Below are positions 51,301-61,182 of a stretch of DNA of 64,000 nt, one piece after another. Under the pieces are notes generated by a model that saw only the letters and a program-made list of their open reading frames with translations, was not told the origin of the DNA and made no database searches. Numbering within the stretch: the first letter of the stretch is position 1; each line of letters starts with the position of its first letter. This stretch comes from Leptobacterium flavescens (GTDB lineage: Bacteria > Bacteroidota > Bacteroidia > Flavobacteriales > Flavobacteriaceae), in NCBI RefSeq assembly GCF_010671605.1, contig NZ_JAABOO010000004.1, positions 124,001 to 188,000 on the forward strand. Reading direction: 5' to 3'. Made by a program: the position numbers and the translations under genes.

Positions 51301-51560
51301 GCTCCAATTACTCTTTCTACATCTTTTTGGCCAACGTACGTAAATAAAAGTACTTGACCTACACTTGCCCGAATGGTATAATTACCATCAAAATCGGACT
51401 GGGTACCGTTGGTAGTCCCCTTAACGACGATATTTACTCCGGGAAGCGGCAGACCATCAGAGTCTGTTATCTTACCTGAGATCGCCTTTTCTTGCGCGAA
51501 AGATAAGTGCGCAATTAACACCAGTAATAGTGTTAAGAATCCACTAAACTTTGTTCTCAT
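48354..51560 (-). CDS. SusC/RagA family TonB-linked outer-membrane protein (unit 2)
   Basis: The 1068-residue protein has signal peptide (FLTLLLVLIAHLSFAQ), carboxypeptidase-like domain (GKITDSDGLPLPGVNIVV), plug and barrel, ending in GMSLKATF. The plug and several barrel sections are the same as in the unit 1 protein, while the first 80 residues and a stretch of about 25 residues near 695-720 differ. One block of about 358 bases is identical between the genes. It pairs with the SusD gene 18 bp downstream. Confidence 0.94.
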   Translation of the reverse strand: MRTKFSGFLTLLLVLIAHLSFAQEKAISGKITDSDGLPLPGVNIVVKGTTNGTQSDFDGNYTIRASVGQVLLFTYVGQKDVERVIGASDVINVQMEDDAQALEEVVVTAQGIQREKKALGYAVSTVGSEDLEQKSQGDVARVLNGQASGVQINATNGVSGSATNIIIRGYTSISGSNQPLFIVDGVPFSSDTNAQGNFVDGNNGSSRFLDIDPNNIESINVLKGLAAANLYGTAGRNGVILITTKGGASGGAPTKSEITFSQSIFFNEIASLPDYQDEFGGGFDQAFGFFFSNFGPSFNSTNPADFGTNFVGFDTDGVPLITHPTQTNSNVAAGFPEFAGVGYRYQPYDNVEEFFRTGLITSTSINARGSSADGKISYNANYGYLDNEGFTPGNTLRRNTIGIGGKAELSNKFTINGTLNYARTDFVSPPIAASVGNGAFGAGSSVFGHVFFTPRSIDLTGLPFQNPLDGSTAYYRAGNDIQNPRWTVANAFGNQFTNRVFGNLQASYKITDNLNVFWRTGIDFFVERNENAQNRGGAEGNVNGFYQTFDNSNTIWDHTLQLNGAYLLTEDLDISFNAGVTSRRTVFSQQGVTSTQQVVFGVLRHFNFENQTPVQFDSFQNIVGAYGQAEFGYKGFAYLTLAGRNDWVSNFAQDNRSIFYPSASASFVPTAVWDGLTSQNGLNFLKVRAGYGTSAGFAGGFPVFNGLNLDPRDFQSGGTNVPSNSASNVLGNPNLEPERVDEIEVGIESRFLNNRISLDVSLFDKTTTDLITSRPLDPSTGFTSTQTNIGEVQVQGVEIDLAAQIIRNDNGFNWSLNANFTADESTVNDIGQDAENIQIAGFGGGLGNYAVEGRPFGVQLGTRIQRDANNNFVVNSTGSYIEEQGLFEIGDPNADWRLNVNNTLSYKGFSFNMSWAYRHGGDIYSNTVSTLIGRGLVEDTVDRLSTFVLPGVKQDGTPNDIQINNSDFFFGNVAFGPEELQVYDGSVLRLREVSLAYSVPRKLLEKTPFGSLTLTVSGQNLWFKSFGVPDSTNFDTDALGLGVGNGLGFEFLNGPSARQYGMSLKATF

Positions 51561-52193
51561 TTTATAAATTATTTGAATTAGCTACCGCCAAAAATCTTAA
51601 ATTCATGTTAATTATGCAATTTTTTTCTGCAAAAAAACTGGCCCATAGTTATATTTTTCTCAAAAAAAATGCTAAAGTGTTAAAAAAATGATACTATTTC
51701 ACGGGTTTCTTTAAAAGAAGAAATATTACAAAAAAAGTGTTAAGAAATTTTAACCTCAATGATAACGGAACTTCCTTTGTGAGTGAGCTTGTGAAAATCT
51801 GTCGATCTGAAGCCGGGGAAAAAAAATTTGTCTGCAGAAGGCAAAAAAGAAGTGAAAGTTATAGTAAATTAACTTCTTATATATATTATGGTGTAATCGA
51901 GTAAAATAATAATGGTTTTACCGTAATTCATGTTTTTTGGATAATTATATTTGCACCGTATTTTTTTAGATGAGAATACCGGCTTTTTTAATGGTGAAAA
52001 AAAGCTTTTTTAAATAAGAAATTCCGGGTTTGAGATCTCCTATAATATATATGTATATATAATGGTAAAACCGGAGTGAATTATCTGCAGTAAAATCCGG
52101 TTGTAAACCGTGCTGTTCAAAGTGGAGAGAGTTAAAAAAATCAATCAACTTGAAAATTAATCTTTTAACGTTTGAATAGTTTAAAATTATTTC
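51561..52193. other. Long AT-rich intergenic region between SusC unit 2 and rpsL
   Basis: Two divergent promoters must lie here. The visible structures are an inverted repeat GTTAA/TTAAC at 51739-51754, an AT-tract TATATATATGTATATATA near 52044-52061, and an inverted repeat AACCGGA/TCCGGTT at 52069-52102. No convincing gene is seen. Confidence 0.45.
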
Positions 52194-52201
52194 TACCTTT
52201 G
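52171..52201 (+). promoter_or_regulatory. Consensus Bacteroidota promoter of the ribosomal operon
   Basis: TTTG (52171-52174), a 19-base spacer and TACCTTTG (52194-52201) match the Bacteroidota consensus TTTG-N19-TAnnTTTG exactly. Transcription should start about seven bases further, inside the leader hairpin region, 50 bases before rpsL. Confidence 0.85.
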
Positions 52202-52203
52202 CC

Positions 52204-52226
52204 ACCCTCTAAAAAGAGGGATTTTT
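52204..52226 (+). promoter_or_regulatory. Hairpin at the start of the rpsL leader
   Basis: CCCTCT, four A and AGAGGG form a six-pair hairpin directly after the -7 box, followed by ATTTTT. It looks like a small terminator placed at the 5' end of the transcript. It may protect the mRNA end or act in attenuation. Confidence 0.5.
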
Positions 52227-52257
52227 AATTTAAAACAAATTATTGTAATAGTAAATT

Positions 52258-52638
52258 ATGCCAACAATTTCACAATTAGTACGAAAAGGAAGAGCTACAA
52301 TTACTAAGAAGAGTAAATCGGCTGCTTTGGATTCGTGTCCTCAGAGAAGAGGAGTGTGTACGCGTGTATATACTACTACACCTAAGAAACCTAATTCGGC
52401 CATGCGTAAGGTTGCGCGTGTTCGTTTAACAAATGGTAACGAGGTGAACGCATACATTCCAGGAGAAGGACATAACCTCCAAGAGCACTCGATAGTATTA
52501 GTAAGAGGCGGAAGGGTAAAAGATTTACCGGGAGTTAGATACCACATCGTTCGTGGTGCTTTGGATACCGCAGGAGTTGCGGGAAGAACACAGCGCAGAT
52601 CTAAATACGGTGCAAAACGTCCTAAGGGCAAAAAGTAA
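52258..52638 (+). CDS. rpsL: Ribosomal protein S12
   Basis: The 126-residue protein has the S12 core [20 protein letters not shown] and [13 protein letters not shown]. Lysines at the places of E. coli K42 and K87, where streptomycin-resistance changes arise, are both retained. It decodes in the 30S A site. It is the first gene after the operon promoter and is followed by rpsG 23 bp on. Confidence 0.99.
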   Translation: MPTISQLVRKGRATITKKSKSAALDSCPQRRGVCTRVYTTTPKKPNSAMRKVARVRLTNGNEVNAYIPGEGHNLQEHSIVLVRGGRVKDLPGVRYHIVRGALDTAGVAGRTQRRSKYGAKRPKGKK

Positions 52639-52661
52639 TCTAACAACGTTAATGTAAAGAC

Positions 52662-53138
52662 ATGAGAAAAAGACAGGCGAAAAAAAGACCGCTTTTACCG
52701 GATCCAAAGTTTAACGACCAATTGGTTACTCGTTTTGTGAATAACCTGATGTGGGATGGTAAGAAGTCGATAGCATTTAAAGTGTTCTACGATGCAATGG
52801 ATATTGTAGATCAAAAGAAAAACGACGACGAAAAAACTGCTTTAGAACTGTGGAAAGATGCTTTATCTAATGTAATGCCGCACGTAGAGGTGAGAAGCCG
52901 ACGTGTTGGTGGTGCTACTTTCCAGATTCCTATGCAGATCAGACCAGATAGAAAAGTATCTATGGCTATGAAATGGTTAATTGGTTACGCTCGTAAAAGA
53001 AACGAGAAATCAATGGCTCAGAAATTAGCTGCCGAAGTATTAGCTGCTGCCAAAGAAGAAGGTGCTGCAGTTAAGAAAAGAGTTGATACTCACAAAATGG
53101 CTGAAGCAAATAAAGCATTCTCTCACTTTAGATTTTAA
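52662..53138 (+). CDS. rpsG: Ribosomal protein S7
   Basis: The 158-residue S7 begins [17 protein letters not shown] and has the conserved [16 protein letters not shown] segment that contacts 16S rRNA near the 30S head. It nucleates assembly of the 3' domain. It lies between rpsL and fusA in the usual str order. Confidence 0.99.
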   Translation: MRKRQAKKRPLLPDPKFNDQLVTRFVNNLMWDGKKSIAFKVFYDAMDIVDQKKNDDEKTALELWKDALSNVMPHVEVRSRRVGGATFQIPMQIRPDRKVSMAMKWLIGYARKRNEKSMAQKLAAEVLAAAKEEGAAVKKRVDTHKMAEANKAFSHFRF

Positions 53139-53158
53139 TTTATTGTTATAGTATAAAA

Positions 53159-55285
53159 ATGGGAAGAGATTTAAAATATACAAGAAATATAGGTATTGCT
53201 GCTCACATTGATGCTGGTAAAACAACAACTACGGAGCGTATACTTTTTTATACAGGTGTAAGTCACAAAATTGGTGAGGTACACGACGGTGCTGCTACTA
53301 TGGACTGGATGGAGCAGGAGCAGGAGCGTGGTATTACCATTACATCTGCGGCAACTACATGTACATGGAATTTCCCAACTGAAAACGGGAAACCTACAGC
53401 AGATGCCAAGGGATATCACTTTAACATTATTGATACCCCCGGTCACGTTGACTTTACAGTGGAAGTAAACCGATCTTTAAGAGTACTTGATGGATTGGTT
53501 TTTTTATTTAGTGCTGTTGACGGAGTAGAGCCTCAGTCTGAAACCAACTGGAGATTGGCAGACAACTACAAGGTTCCTCGTATGGGATTTGTAAACAAAA
53601 TGGACCGTCAGGGGTCTAACTTCCTTAATGTATGTAAGCAGGTAAAAGAAATGTTAGGTTCTAACGCAGTGCCTATCGTTTTACCTATCGGTGATGAAGC
53701 AGATTTTAAAGGAATCGTTGACCTGGTTAAAAACCGTGCAATTGTATGGCATGAAGAAAACTTCGGAGCAACTTTTGACGTAGTGGATATTCCTGCGGAA
53801 ATGGTAGACGAAGTTAAAGAATACAGAGCTGCATTAATTGAAGCTGTTGCTGAATATGATGAAGCTTTAATGGAGAAGTTCTTCGAGGATGAGAACTCTA
53901 TTACTGAGGATGAGATCCACGCTGCGCTTAGAGCTGCGGTAATGGATATGAGTATCATTCCTATGGTATGTGGTTCTTCATTTAAGAACAAAGGAGTTCA
54001 GTTCCTTTTAGATGCAGTATGTAGATACCTTCCTTCTCCAACAGATAAGGAGGCGATCGTAGGTACTGATCCTAATACTGAAGAAGAGATCTCTCGTAAG
54101 CCTGATGTAAGTGAGCCTTTCTCAGCTTTAGCATTTAAGATCGCTACAGATCCTTTCGTAGGTCGTCTGGCTTTCTTTAGAGCGTATTCAGGTAGACTGG
54201 ATGCTGGTTCTTATGTGTTGAACAACCGTTCCGGTAAGAGAGAGCGTATTTCCCGTATCTATCAGATGCACTCAAACAAGCAGAATGCTATTGAGTATAT
54301 CGAAGCTGGAGATATAGGTGCTGCTGTTGGTTTTAAAGATATCAAGACGGGTGATACTCTTTCTGATGAGAAATCACCGATCGTTCTTGAAAGTATGGTG
54401 TTCCCTGATCCTGTAATCGGTATCGCGGTAGAGCCAAAAACCAAGGCTGATGTAGATAAGTTAGGAATGGCGTTGGCTAAACTTGCAGAAGAAGATCCGA
54501 CATTCCAGGTAAAAACTGATGAGGCTTCAGGACAGACTATTATTTCTGGTATGGGTGAGCTTCACTTAGATATTATCGTTGACCGTCTTAAGAGAGAATT
54601 TAAGGTTGATGTAAACCAGGGACAGCCTCAGGTAGAGTACAAAGAAGCTATTACTGCCAAGGCAGATCACAGAGAGGTGTACAAGAAGCAGTCTGGTGGA
54701 CGTGGTAAATTTGCGGATATCGTATTTACTATGGAACCTGCTGAAGAAGGTAAGTCTGGTTTAGAGTTTGTTAATGAGATTAAAGGAGGTAATATTCCTA
54801 AAGAATATATCCCATCTGTAGAAAAAGGATTTAAAGAGGCTATGAAGAATGGTCCTTTAGCCGGATTCGAGATGGATAGTATGAAGGTTACGTTGAAGGA
54901 TGGATCTTTCCACGCGGTGGATTCGGATTCACTTTCTTTCGAACTGGCTGCCAAACTAGGGTACAAAGGTGCTGCTAAAGCTGCCCGTGCCGTATTGATG
55001 GAGCCTATCATGAAATTAGAAGTGCTTACTCCTGAAGAAAACATGGGAGATATTGTAGGTGACCTTAACCGTCGTCGTGGACAAGTAAACAACATGGACG
55101 ACAGAGCAGGGTCTAAAGTAATCAAGGCAGAAGTGCCGTTATCGGAAATGTTTGGATATGTTACTTCATTAAGAACATTGTCTTCCGGTAGAGCAACTTC
55201 TACTATGGAATTTTCTCACTACGCTGAAACTCCTTCGAATATTGCCGAAGAAGTTGTGAAAGCTGCAAAAGGAGTAACCGCTTAA
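53159..55285 (+). CDS. fusA: Elongation factor G
   Basis: The 708-residue protein has G1 AHIDAGKTT (15-23), G3 DTPGHVDF and G4 NKMDRQ, then domains II-V. It moves tRNAs and mRNA through the ribosome with GTP. It keeps the GITITSAAT switch I. In many other phyla tuf follows fusA; here rpsJ follows directly, 11 bp on. Confidence 0.99.
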   Translation: MGRDLKYTRNIGIAAHIDAGKTTTTERILFYTGVSHKIGEVHDGAATMDWMEQEQERGITITSAATTCTWNFPTENGKPTADAKGYHFNIIDTPGHVDFTVEVNRSLRVLDGLVFLFSAVDGVEPQSETNWRLADNYKVPRMGFVNKMDRQGSNFLNVCKQVKEMLGSNAVPIVLPIGDEADFKGIVDLVKNRAIVWHEENFGATFDVVDIPAEMVDEVKEYRAALIEAVAEYDEALMEKFFEDENSITEDEIHAALRAAVMDMSIIPMVCGSSFKNKGVQFLLDAVCRYLPSPTDKEAIVGTDPNTEEEISRKPDVSEPFSALAFKIATDPFVGRLAFFRAYSGRLDAGSYVLNNRSGKRERISRIYQMHSNKQNAIEYIEAGDIGAAVGFKDIKTGDTLSDEKSPIVLESMVFPDPVIGIAVEPKTKADVDKLGMALAKLAEEDPTFQVKTDEASGQTIISGMGELHLDIIVDRLKREFKVDVNQGQPQVEYKEAITAKADHREVYKKQSGGRGKFADIVFTMEPAEEGKSGLEFVNEIKGGNIPKEYIPSVEKGFKEAMKNGPLAGFEMDSMKVTLKDGSFHAVDSDSLSFELAAKLGYKGAAKAARAVLMEPIMKLEVLTPEENMGDIVGDLNRRRGQVNNMDDRAGSKVIKAEVPLSEMFGYVTSLRTLSSGRATSTMEFSHYAETPSNIAEEVVKAAKGVTA

Positions 55286-55296
55286 ATTTTAGGAAA

Positions 55297-55602
55297 ATGA
55301 GTCAAAAAATCAGAATAAAACTAAAATCATACGATCACAATTTAGTAGATAAGTCTGCTGAGAAGATTGTAAAAACTGTAAAAACTACAGGAGCTGTTGT
55401 TACCGGGCCAATCCCGTTACCAACACACAAAAAGATCTTTACTGTTTTGCGTTCTCCTCACGTGAACAAGAAGTCAAGAGAGCAGTTTCAGTTGAGTTCT
55501 TATAAAAGATTACTCGATATCTACAGCTCGTCTTCTAAGACTATCGACGCTTTAATGAAGCTTGAATTGCCAAGTGGAGTTGAAGTAGAGATCAAAGTGT
55601 GA
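55297..55602 (+). CDS. rpsJ: Ribosomal protein S10
   Basis: The 101-residue protein has [20 protein letters not shown] and the tRNA-binding loop ([20 protein letters not shown]). S10 (NusE) also joins antitermination complexes. It is followed by a 139-bp gap with hairpins, unusual inside this operon. Confidence 0.99.
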   Translation: MSQKIRIKLKSYDHNLVDKSAEKIVKTVKTTGAVVTGPIPLPTHKKIFTVLRSPHVNKKSREQFQLSSYKRLLDIYSSSSKTIDALMKLELPSGVEVEIKV

Positions 55603-55741
55603 TGATTTTAATGTCGGGAAGCAGGCCTTTCCGATAACATGTCCTGAGCGTTTCGCGAGGGAAAAACGGAAAAAATACATTCAGGGTTGAAGTATTTTGA
55701 CCCTGTTTTTTTAATAAATAAGTAAATAAATAATAATAATT
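55603..55741 (+). promoter_or_regulatory. Structured rpsJ-rplC intergenic region, candidate attenuator or ribosomal leader
   Basis: Three hairpins follow each other. TCGGGAA/TTTCCGA lies at about 55614-55634. TCCTGAGCG/CGCGAGGGA lies at about 55642-55662. The perfect stem CAGGGT/ACCCTG at 55682-55705 is followed by seven T. A terminator inside a ribosomal operon implies control of the genes from rplC on. It has the look of a ribosomal-protein leader, but I cannot match it to a known family. Confidence 0.55.
55682..55712 (+). terminator. Terminator-like hairpin between rpsJ and rplC
   Basis: CAGGGT (55682-55687) pairs with ACCCTG (55700-55705) and is followed by TTTTTTT. It would stop part of the transcription before rplC unless it is antiterminated. 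Confidence 0.65.
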
Positions 55742-56359
55742 ATGTCTGGGTTAATTGGAAAAAAGATCGGTATGACCAGCATCTTCGACGAGAACGGGAA
55801 GAATATCCCTTGTACCGTTATTGAAGCTGGGCCATGCGTAGTTACCCAAGTCAGAACCAGTGAGGTTGACGGGTATGAGGCCCTTCAGCTTGGTTTCGAT
55901 GACAAGGCAGAAAAACGTGCAATAAAGGCCGAAGCAGGTCATTTTAAGAAAGCAGGTGTTTCTCCTAAGAAGAAAGTTGTTGAATTCCAAGGGTTTGAAG
56001 GAGATTACAAACTGGGTGATACTATTTCGGTAGATCACTTCGAAGAAGGAGAATTTGTTGATGTATCAGGTACATCAAAAGGTAAAGGTTTCCAGGGTGT
56101 TGTAAAAAGACACGGTTTTGGTGGTGTAGGTCAGGCGACCCACGGTCAGCACAACCGTTTAAGAGCACCTGGATCTATTGGAGCATCGTCTTACCCTTCA
56201 AGAGTATTCAAGGGAATGCGAATGGCTGGTAGAATGGGAGCAGAAAGAGTAACAGTTCAAAACTTAAGAGTGTTGAAGGTAGTTCCTGAGAAGAATCTTT
56301 TAGTTGTTAAAGGATGTGTTCCGGGACACAAGAACGCTTATGTAATCATTCAGAAGTAA
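55742..56359 (+). CDS. rplC: Ribosomal protein L3
   Basis: The 205-residue L3 begins [19 protein letters not shown] and has the conserved loop [16 protein letters not shown] with a Gln at the methylated site near 150. It initiates 50S assembly beside the peptidyl transferase centre. Its stop shares a base with the rplD start (TAATG). Confidence 0.99.
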   Translation: MSGLIGKKIGMTSIFDENGKNIPCTVIEAGPCVVTQVRTSEVDGYEALQLGFDDKAEKRAIKAEAGHFKKAGVSPKKKVVEFQGFEGDYKLGDTISVDHFEEGEFVDVSGTSKGKGFQGVVKRHGFGGVGQATHGQHNRLRAPGSIGASSYPSRVFKGMRMAGRMGAERVTVQNLRVLKVVPEKNLLVVKGCVPGHKNAYVIIQK

Positions 56360-56988
56360 TGGAAGTAGCAGTATTAGATATTAAAGGAAAAGAAACAGGA
56401 AGAAAGGTGAACCTTTCTGACGATGTTTTCGCTATAGAGCCTAATAATCATGCTGTGTATTTAGATGTTAAGCAATACCTGGCAAATCAGAGACAGGGAA
56501 CGCACAAGTCTAAAGAGAGAGCAGAAATTGCAGGAAGTACACGCAAGATTAAAAAGCAAAAAGGAACAGGAACTGCAAGAGCGGGAAGTATTAAGAATCC
56601 TTTGTTTGTTGGTGGAGGTAGAATTTTTGGTCCAAGACCGAGAAGTTACTCTCAAAAACTAAACAAAAACCTTAAGAGATTAGCTCGTAAATCTGCCCTA
56701 AGTATTAAGGCAAAAGAGCAATCAATTTTGGTTGTTGAGGATTTCAATCTGGAAGCTCCGAGAACAAAAGATTTTACTAATATTTTGAAGGCTTTAGGGT
56801 TAGAGAGCAAAAAGTCTTTGTTTGTGTTGGGCGATTCAAATAATAATGTATATTTGTCGTCACGCAATTTAAAGAGCTCTGAAGTTGTAACTAACTCAGA
56901 ATTAAGCACTTACAAAATATTAAACGCAAACAATATTGTGCTTCTTGAAGGTTCTTTAGAAGGAATAGAGTCGAACTTAAGTAAATAA
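56359..56988 (+). CDS. rplD: Ribosomal protein L4
   Basis: From ATG 56359 ([10 protein letters not shown]) the protein has 209 residues; the longer reading from 56314 overlaps rplC and is rejected. It holds the L4 loop with [20 protein letters not shown] and GPRPRSY. L4 lines the exit tunnel and in E. coli represses its own operon, which is of interest given the hairpins before rplC. Confidence 0.98.
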   Translation: MEVAVLDIKGKETGRKVNLSDDVFAIEPNNHAVYLDVKQYLANQRQGTHKSKERAEIAGSTRKIKKQKGTGTARAGSIKNPLFVGGGRIFGPRPRSYSQKLNKNLKRLARKSALSIKAKEQSILVVEDFNLEAPRTKDFTNILKALGLESKKSLFVLGDSNNNVYLSSRNLKSSEVVTNSELSTYKILNANNIVLLEGSLEGIESNLSK

Positions 56989-56996
56989 GAAACCAG

Positions 56997-57287
56997 ATGA
57001 GTGTGTTAATAAAACCTATTATTACGGAAAAAGTGACAGCTGATAGCGAGTTGAACAACCGCTATGGTTTCATTGTAGACTCTAATGCAAACAAATTGGA
57101 GATTAAAGATGCAATAGAGTCTGCTTACGGAGTTACTGTGGATAAGGTTCGCACAATGAACTACGGTCCTAAGAGAAGAACTCGTTATACGAAGGCAGGA
57201 ATCCAGCACGGAAAAACAAATGCTTTTAAGAAAGCAATTGTTCAGGTGGCTGAAGGAGATACTATTGATTTTTATAGTAATATATAA
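56997..57287 (+). CDS. rplW: Ribosomal protein L23
   Basis: The 96-residue protein begins VLIKPIITEKVTADSE and has the conserved tail KVRTMNYGPKRRTRYTKAG. L23 sits at the tunnel exit, where trigger factor and SRP dock. It lies 8 bp after rplD. Confidence 0.99.
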   Translation: MSVLIKPIITEKVTADSELNNRYGFIVDSNANKLEIKDAIESAYGVTVDKVRTMNYGPKRRTRYTKAGIQHGKTNAFKKAIVQVAEGDTIDFYSNI

Positions 57288-57300
57288 GTAGAGACAAAAA

Positions 57301-58125
57301 ATGTCAGTTAGAAAATTAAAACCAATCACTCCTGCACAGCGTTTTAGAGTAGTAAACGGATTTGACGCGATTACTACTGATAAGCCGGAGAAAAGCTTGC
57401 TTGCTCCGTTAAAAAAGTCGGGAGGTAGAAACAGTCAAGGTAAAATGACTATGCGCCATAGAGGTGGTGGTCATAAAAGAAAGTATCGTATCATAGACTT
57501 TAAGAGAAATAAAGTTGGGGTAGACGCTACTGTAGAGTCGATCCAGTACGATCCGAACAGAACTGCATTCATCGCTTTGTTGAAATATACAGACGGTGAG
57601 AAAAGGTATATTATTGCTCAAAATGGTCTTCAGGTTGGGCAAAAACTGGTTTCTGGTTCTAATGTAGCACCGGAGATCGGAAATGCAATGCCTTTAAGTG
57701 ATATTCCATTAGGTACAATTATTTCTTGTATAGAGTTACGCCCGGGTCAGGGAGCTGTTATGGCTCGTAGTGCCGGAGCGTTTGCTCAGTTAATGGCGAG
57801 AGACGGTAAATATGCTACCATTAAACTTCCTTCTGGTGAGACCAGATTAGTACTTACAGGTTGTTATGCAACTGTAGGAGCTGTATCTAACTCAGATCAT
57901 CAGTTGTTAGTTTCAGGTAAAGCAGGTAGAAGTAGATGGTTGGGTAGAAGACCAAGAACAAGACCAGTAGCAATGAACCCTGTTGATCATCCGATGGGTG
58001 GTGGAGAAGGTAGAGCTTCTGGAGGTCACCCAAGATCTAAGAATGGAATACCTGCTAAAGGTTTTAGAACACGTTCTAAAACAAAAGCAAGTAATAAGTA
58101 TATCGTAGAACGTAGAAAGAAATAA
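57301..58125 (+). CDS. rplB: Ribosomal protein L2
   Basis: The 274-residue L2 has the universal [19 protein letters not shown], with the peptidyl-transferase His in DHPMGGG, and [17 protein letters not shown] before it. It is one of the largest 50S core proteins. Gap to rplW is 13 bp. Confidence 0.99.
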   Translation: MSVRKLKPITPAQRFRVVNGFDAITTDKPEKSLLAPLKKSGGRNSQGKMTMRHRGGGHKRKYRIIDFKRNKVGVDATVESIQYDPNRTAFIALLKYTDGEKRYIIAQNGLQVGQKLVSGSNVAPEIGNAMPLSDIPLGTIISCIELRPGQGAVMARSAGAFAQLMARDGKYATIKLPSGETRLVLTGCYATVGAVSNSDHQLLVSGKAGRSRWLGRRPRTRPVAMNPVDHPMGGGEGRASGGHPRSKNGIPAKGFRTRSKTKASNKYIVERRKK

Positions 58126-58137
58126 AAGAAATTAAAG

Positions 58138-58416
58138 ATGGCACGTTCACTAAAAAAAGGACCATACGTTCATTATAGTTTAGAGAAAAAGGTTCAGCAA
58201 AATGTTGAGTCTGGTAAGAAATCAGTTATCAAGACCTGGTCAAGAGCATCTATGATCACTCCTGATTTTGTAGGTCAGACGATTGCTGTTCATAATGGAC
58301 GCCAGTTTGTTCCTGTATATGTTACAGAGAACATGGTAGGGCATAAACTAGGAGAATTTTCACCGACAAGATCTTTTAGAGGTCACGCTGGTGCAAAAAA
58401 TAAAGGAAAAAAATAA
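58138..58416 (+). CDS. rpsS: Ribosomal protein S19
   Basis: The 92-residue protein reads [18 protein letters not shown] and ends in [20 protein letters not shown], the S19 signature. It contacts S13 and the 16S head. Confidence 0.99.
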   Translation: MARSLKKGPYVHYSLEKKVQQNVESGKKSVIKTWSRASMITPDFVGQTIAVHNGRQFVPVYVTENMVGHKLGEFSPTRSFRGHAGAKNKGKK

Positions 58417-58423
58417 GTAAGCC

Positions 58424-58831
58424 ATGGGAGTTCGTAAAAGAGAAAGAGCAGAGCAAATAAAAGAAGCTAAAAAGAGTTTAGCATTTGCAAAGTTGAATAA
58501 CTGCCCTACATCTCCGAGAAAAATGCGTCTAGTTGCGGATTTAGTAAGAGGAGAGAAAGTAGAGAAGGCGCTTGCTATTTTAAAGTTCAATCAAAAGGAG
58601 GCATCTCGTCGTCTTGAGAAACTGTTGTTATCGGCTATCGCTAACTGGCAGGCTAAGAACGAGGATGCTAGCATTGAGGATGCAGATCTTTTTGTAAAAG
58701 AGATCAGAGTAGACGGAGGTACTATGCTTAAAAGACTTCGTCCGGCTCCTCAGGGTAGAGCGCATAGAATTAGAAAACGTTCCAACCATGTTACATTGGT
58801 GTTGGGAACTAATAATAACACACAAAGCTAA
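58424..58831 (+). CDS. rplV: Ribosomal protein L22
   Basis: The 135-residue L22 has the helix segment [20 protein letters not shown] and the beta hairpin tip near [19 protein letters not shown], which lines the exit tunnel. An N-terminal extension ([16 protein letters not shown]) is typical of Bacteroidota. Confidence 0.98.
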   Translation: MGVRKRERAEQIKEAKKSLAFAKLNNCPTSPRKMRLVADLVRGEKVEKALAILKFNQKEASRRLEKLLLSAIANWQAKNEDASIEDADLFVKEIRVDGGTMLKRLRPAPQGRAHRIRKRSNHVTLVLGTNNNTQS

Positions 58832-58839
58832 GATAGAGA

Positions 58840-59565
58840 ATGGGACAGAAAACAAATCCAATCGGAAATCGCCTTGGTATTATCAGAGGATGGGAGTCTA
58901 ACTGGTACGGAGGCAACGATTACGGCGATAAATTAGCCGAAGACGATAAGATCAGAAAATATGTTTACGTTCGTCTAGCTAAAGCTAGTGTTTCTAGAGT
59001 AATTATCGAGCGAACCTTAAAGCTTGTAACCGTTACTATCACCACAGCCCGTCCTGGTATCATTATTGGTAAAGGCGGTCAGGAGGTAGACAAGCTAAAA
59101 GAAGAGCTTAAGAAAATTACTGATAAGGAAGTTCAGATCAATATCTTTGAAATTAAAAGACCAGAGCTGGATGCGAATTTGGTAGCGGCAAGTATTGCTC
59201 GTCAGATTGAAAGCAGAATTTCATACAGACGTGCTATTAAAATGGCTATTGCAGCTGCTATGAGAATGAACGCAGAAGGTATTAAGGTGCAGATCTCCGG
59301 ACGTTTGAACGGAGCGGAGATGGCGCGTTCTGAGTCTTACAAGGATGGTCGAATTCCGCTATCAACCTTTAGGGCTGATATTGATTATGCACTTCACGAA
59401 GCTCATACTACTTATGGTAGATTAGGAGTTAAAGTGTGGATCATGAAAGGCGAGGTTTACGGGAAAAGAGAACTTTCTCCGCTAGTAGGTATGTCCAAAA
59501 AGCAGGGAAAATCCAATACCGGTAATGCATCAGGAGGTGCGAGAAAAGCTCGTCGTAGAAAGTAA
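58840..59565 (+). CDS. rpsC: Ribosomal protein S3
   Basis: The 241-residue S3 begins [17 protein letters not shown]. The KH domain has [13 protein letters not shown] (GKGG loop) and the C-terminal domain [17 protein letters not shown]. With S4 and S5 it forms the mRNA entry site. The C-terminal tail is basic and Gly-rich. Confidence 0.99.
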   Translation: MGQKTNPIGNRLGIIRGWESNWYGGNDYGDKLAEDDKIRKYVYVRLAKASVSRVIIERTLKLVTVTITTARPGIIIGKGGQEVDKLKEELKKITDKEVQINIFEIKRPELDANLVAASIARQIESRISYRRAIKMAIAAAMRMNAEGIKVQISGRLNGAEMARSESYKDGRIPLSTFRADIDYALHEAHTTYGRLGVKVWIMKGEVYGKRELSPLVGMSKKQGKSNTGNASGGARKARRRK

Positions 59566-59584
59566 TTTTTTAAAGTAAAGAAAA

Positions 59585-60004
59585 ATGTTACAGCCAAAAA
59601 GAACCAAATATCGTAAAATGCAAAAAGGCCGTATGAAAGGGAACTCTCAAAGAGGGAACCAGCTTTCAAACGGTATGTTTGGTATCAAATCTTTGGATTC
59701 TTCATTCATAACAGCACGCCAGATTGAGGCGGCTCGTGTTGCAGCAACCCGTTATATGAAAAGGGAAGGGCAGCTATGGATAAAGATTTTCCCGGATAAA
59801 CCGATCACCAAAAAGCCTTTAGAAGTACGTATGGGTAAAGGTAAGGGTGCACCAGAATATTGGGCAGCCGTAGTAAAACCAGGCAGAATTATGTTTGAGG
59901 TTGGTGGTGTGCCGCTAGATGTTGCTAAAGAAGCATTACGTCTTGCAGCTCAAAAACTTCCTGTAAAAACTAAGTTTGTTGTAGCAAGAGATTTTGCAGC
60001 TTAA
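59585..60004 (+). CDS. rplP: Ribosomal protein L16
   Basis: The 139-residue L16 begins [20 protein letters not shown], then [20 protein letters not shown] and [19 protein letters not shown]. It organises the A site region of the 50S subunit. Confidence 0.99.
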   Translation: MLQPKRTKYRKMQKGRMKGNSQRGNQLSNGMFGIKSLDSSFITARQIEAARVAATRYMKREGQLWIKIFPDKPITKKPLEVRMGKGKGAPEYWAAVVKPGRIMFEVGGVPLDVAKEALRLAAQKLPVKTKFVVARDFAA

Positions 60005-60015
60005 TTTGTACAAAT

Positions 60016-60207
60016 ATGAGACAGTCAGAAATTATAGAATTATCTACTGCTGAGCTACAAGAAAAGCTTGGTGAACTCAAAAAGAGTTATGCAGATTTAA
60101 AAATGGCTCACAGTGTGACACCTCTTGAGAATCCACTTCAACTGAGACAAGTAAGAAGAACGGTAGCCAGAGTGGCCACAGAGCTAACTAAAAGAGAATT
60201 ACAATAA
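60016..60207 (+). CDS. rpmC: Ribosomal protein L29
   Basis: The 63-residue, two-helix L29 has [20 protein letters not shown] and [19 protein letters not shown]. It lies next to L23 at the tunnel exit on the ribosome. Confidence 0.97.
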   Translation: MRQSEIIELSTAELQEKLGELKKSYADLKMAHSVTPLENPLQLRQVRRTVARVATELTKRELQ

Positions 60208-60223
60208 TTCGATTCTGCTTAAG

Positions 60224-60481
60224 ATGGAAAAAAGAAATTTAAGAAAAGAAAGAGTAGGGGTAGTTACCAGTAATAAAATGCAGAAATCTATCGTGGTTTC
60301 TGAAGTTAAACGTGTAAAGCACCCTATGTACGGTAAGTTCGTGTTGAAAACAAAGAAATATGTTGCACACGACGAAAAGAACGATTGTAACATTGGAGAT
60401 ACCGTAAGGATTATGGAAACTCGTCCTTTAAGTAGAACCAAATGTTGGAGATTAGTTGAAATCATTGAAAGAGCGAAGTAA
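60224..60481 (+). CDS. rpsQ: Ribosomal protein S17
   Basis: The 85-residue OB-fold protein has [31 protein letters not shown] and [20 protein letters not shown], all S17 marks. It helps fold the 16S 5' domain. Confidence 0.99.
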   Translation: MEKRNLRKERVGVVTSNKMQKSIVVSEVKRVKHPMYGKFVLKTKKYVAHDEKNDCNIGDTVRIMETRPLSRTKCWRLVEIIERAK

Positions 60482-60483
60482 TT

Positions 60484-60852
60484 ATGGTACAACAAGAATC
60501 TAGATTAAAAGTAGCAGATAACACCGGGGCAAAAGAAGTTTTGACCATACGTGTTTTAGGTGGTACAAAAAGAAGATATGCTTCTGTTGGTGACAAAATT
60601 GTCGTTACCGTAAAAGATGCCACTCCTAACGGAAACGTAAAAAAGGGGCAGGTATCTACAGCAGTAGTTGTTCGTACCAAAAAAGAGGTAAGAAGACCAG
60701 ACGGTTCTTATATCCGTTTCGATGACAATGCATGTGTATTGTTAAACCCTACGGGCGAAATGAGAGGAACTCGTGTTTTCGGTCCTGTTGCCAGAGAACT
60801 TCGAGATAAGCAATTTATGAAAATTGTATCATTAGCACCTGAGGTGCTTTAA
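60484..60852 (+). CDS. rplN: Ribosomal protein L14
   Basis: The 122-residue L14 has [39 protein letters not shown] and [15 protein letters not shown]. It sits at the 30S-facing side and forms a bridge. The gap to rpsQ is two bases. Confidence 0.99.
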   Translation: MVQQESRLKVADNTGAKEVLTIRVLGGTKRRYASVGDKIVVTVKDATPNGNVKKGQVSTAVVVRTKKEVRRPDGSYIRFDDNACVLLNPTGEMRGTRVFGPVARELRDKQFMKIVSLAPEVL

Positions 60853-60865
60853 TACATGTATTAAG

Positions 60866-61180
60866 ATGATAAAGCTAAAGATAAAATCAGGAGATACGGT
60901 AAGAGTGATTGCTGGAGACCACAAAGGGTCGGAAGGTAAGATTCTTAAAGTAGATCGTGAAAAGAATAAAGCGATCGTTGAGGGTATCAACATGGTTTCA
61001 AAACATGAGAAACCAAGTGCTAAGAATCCTCAGGGAGGGATCGTTGAGAAAGAAGCTCCTATTCATATTTCAAACCTTGCTTTAATAGATCCTAAGTCTA
61101 GCGAAGCTACCAAGGTTGGGTATGAAGAGAGAGATGGAAAGAAAGTGAGAATCTCTAAGAAGTCTAAAGAAGTAATATAA
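60866..61180 (+). CDS. rplX: Ribosomal protein L24
   Basis: The 104-residue protein begins with the KOW motif [20 protein letters not shown] and has [20 protein letters not shown]24 starts 50S assembly on the 23S 5' end. Confidence 0.98.
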   Translation: MIKLKIKSGDTVRVIAGDHKGSEGKILKVDREKNKAIVEGINMVSKHEKPSAKNPQGGIVEKEAPIHISNLALIDPKSSEATKVGYEERDGKKVRISKKSKEVI

Positions 61181-61182
61181 TT

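Noticed and set aside
51966-52205. 79-residue minus-strand ORF in the long gap before rpsL
   Set aside because: Low-complexity Ile/Tyr run over an AT tract, no domain, and it overlaps the rpsL promoter.
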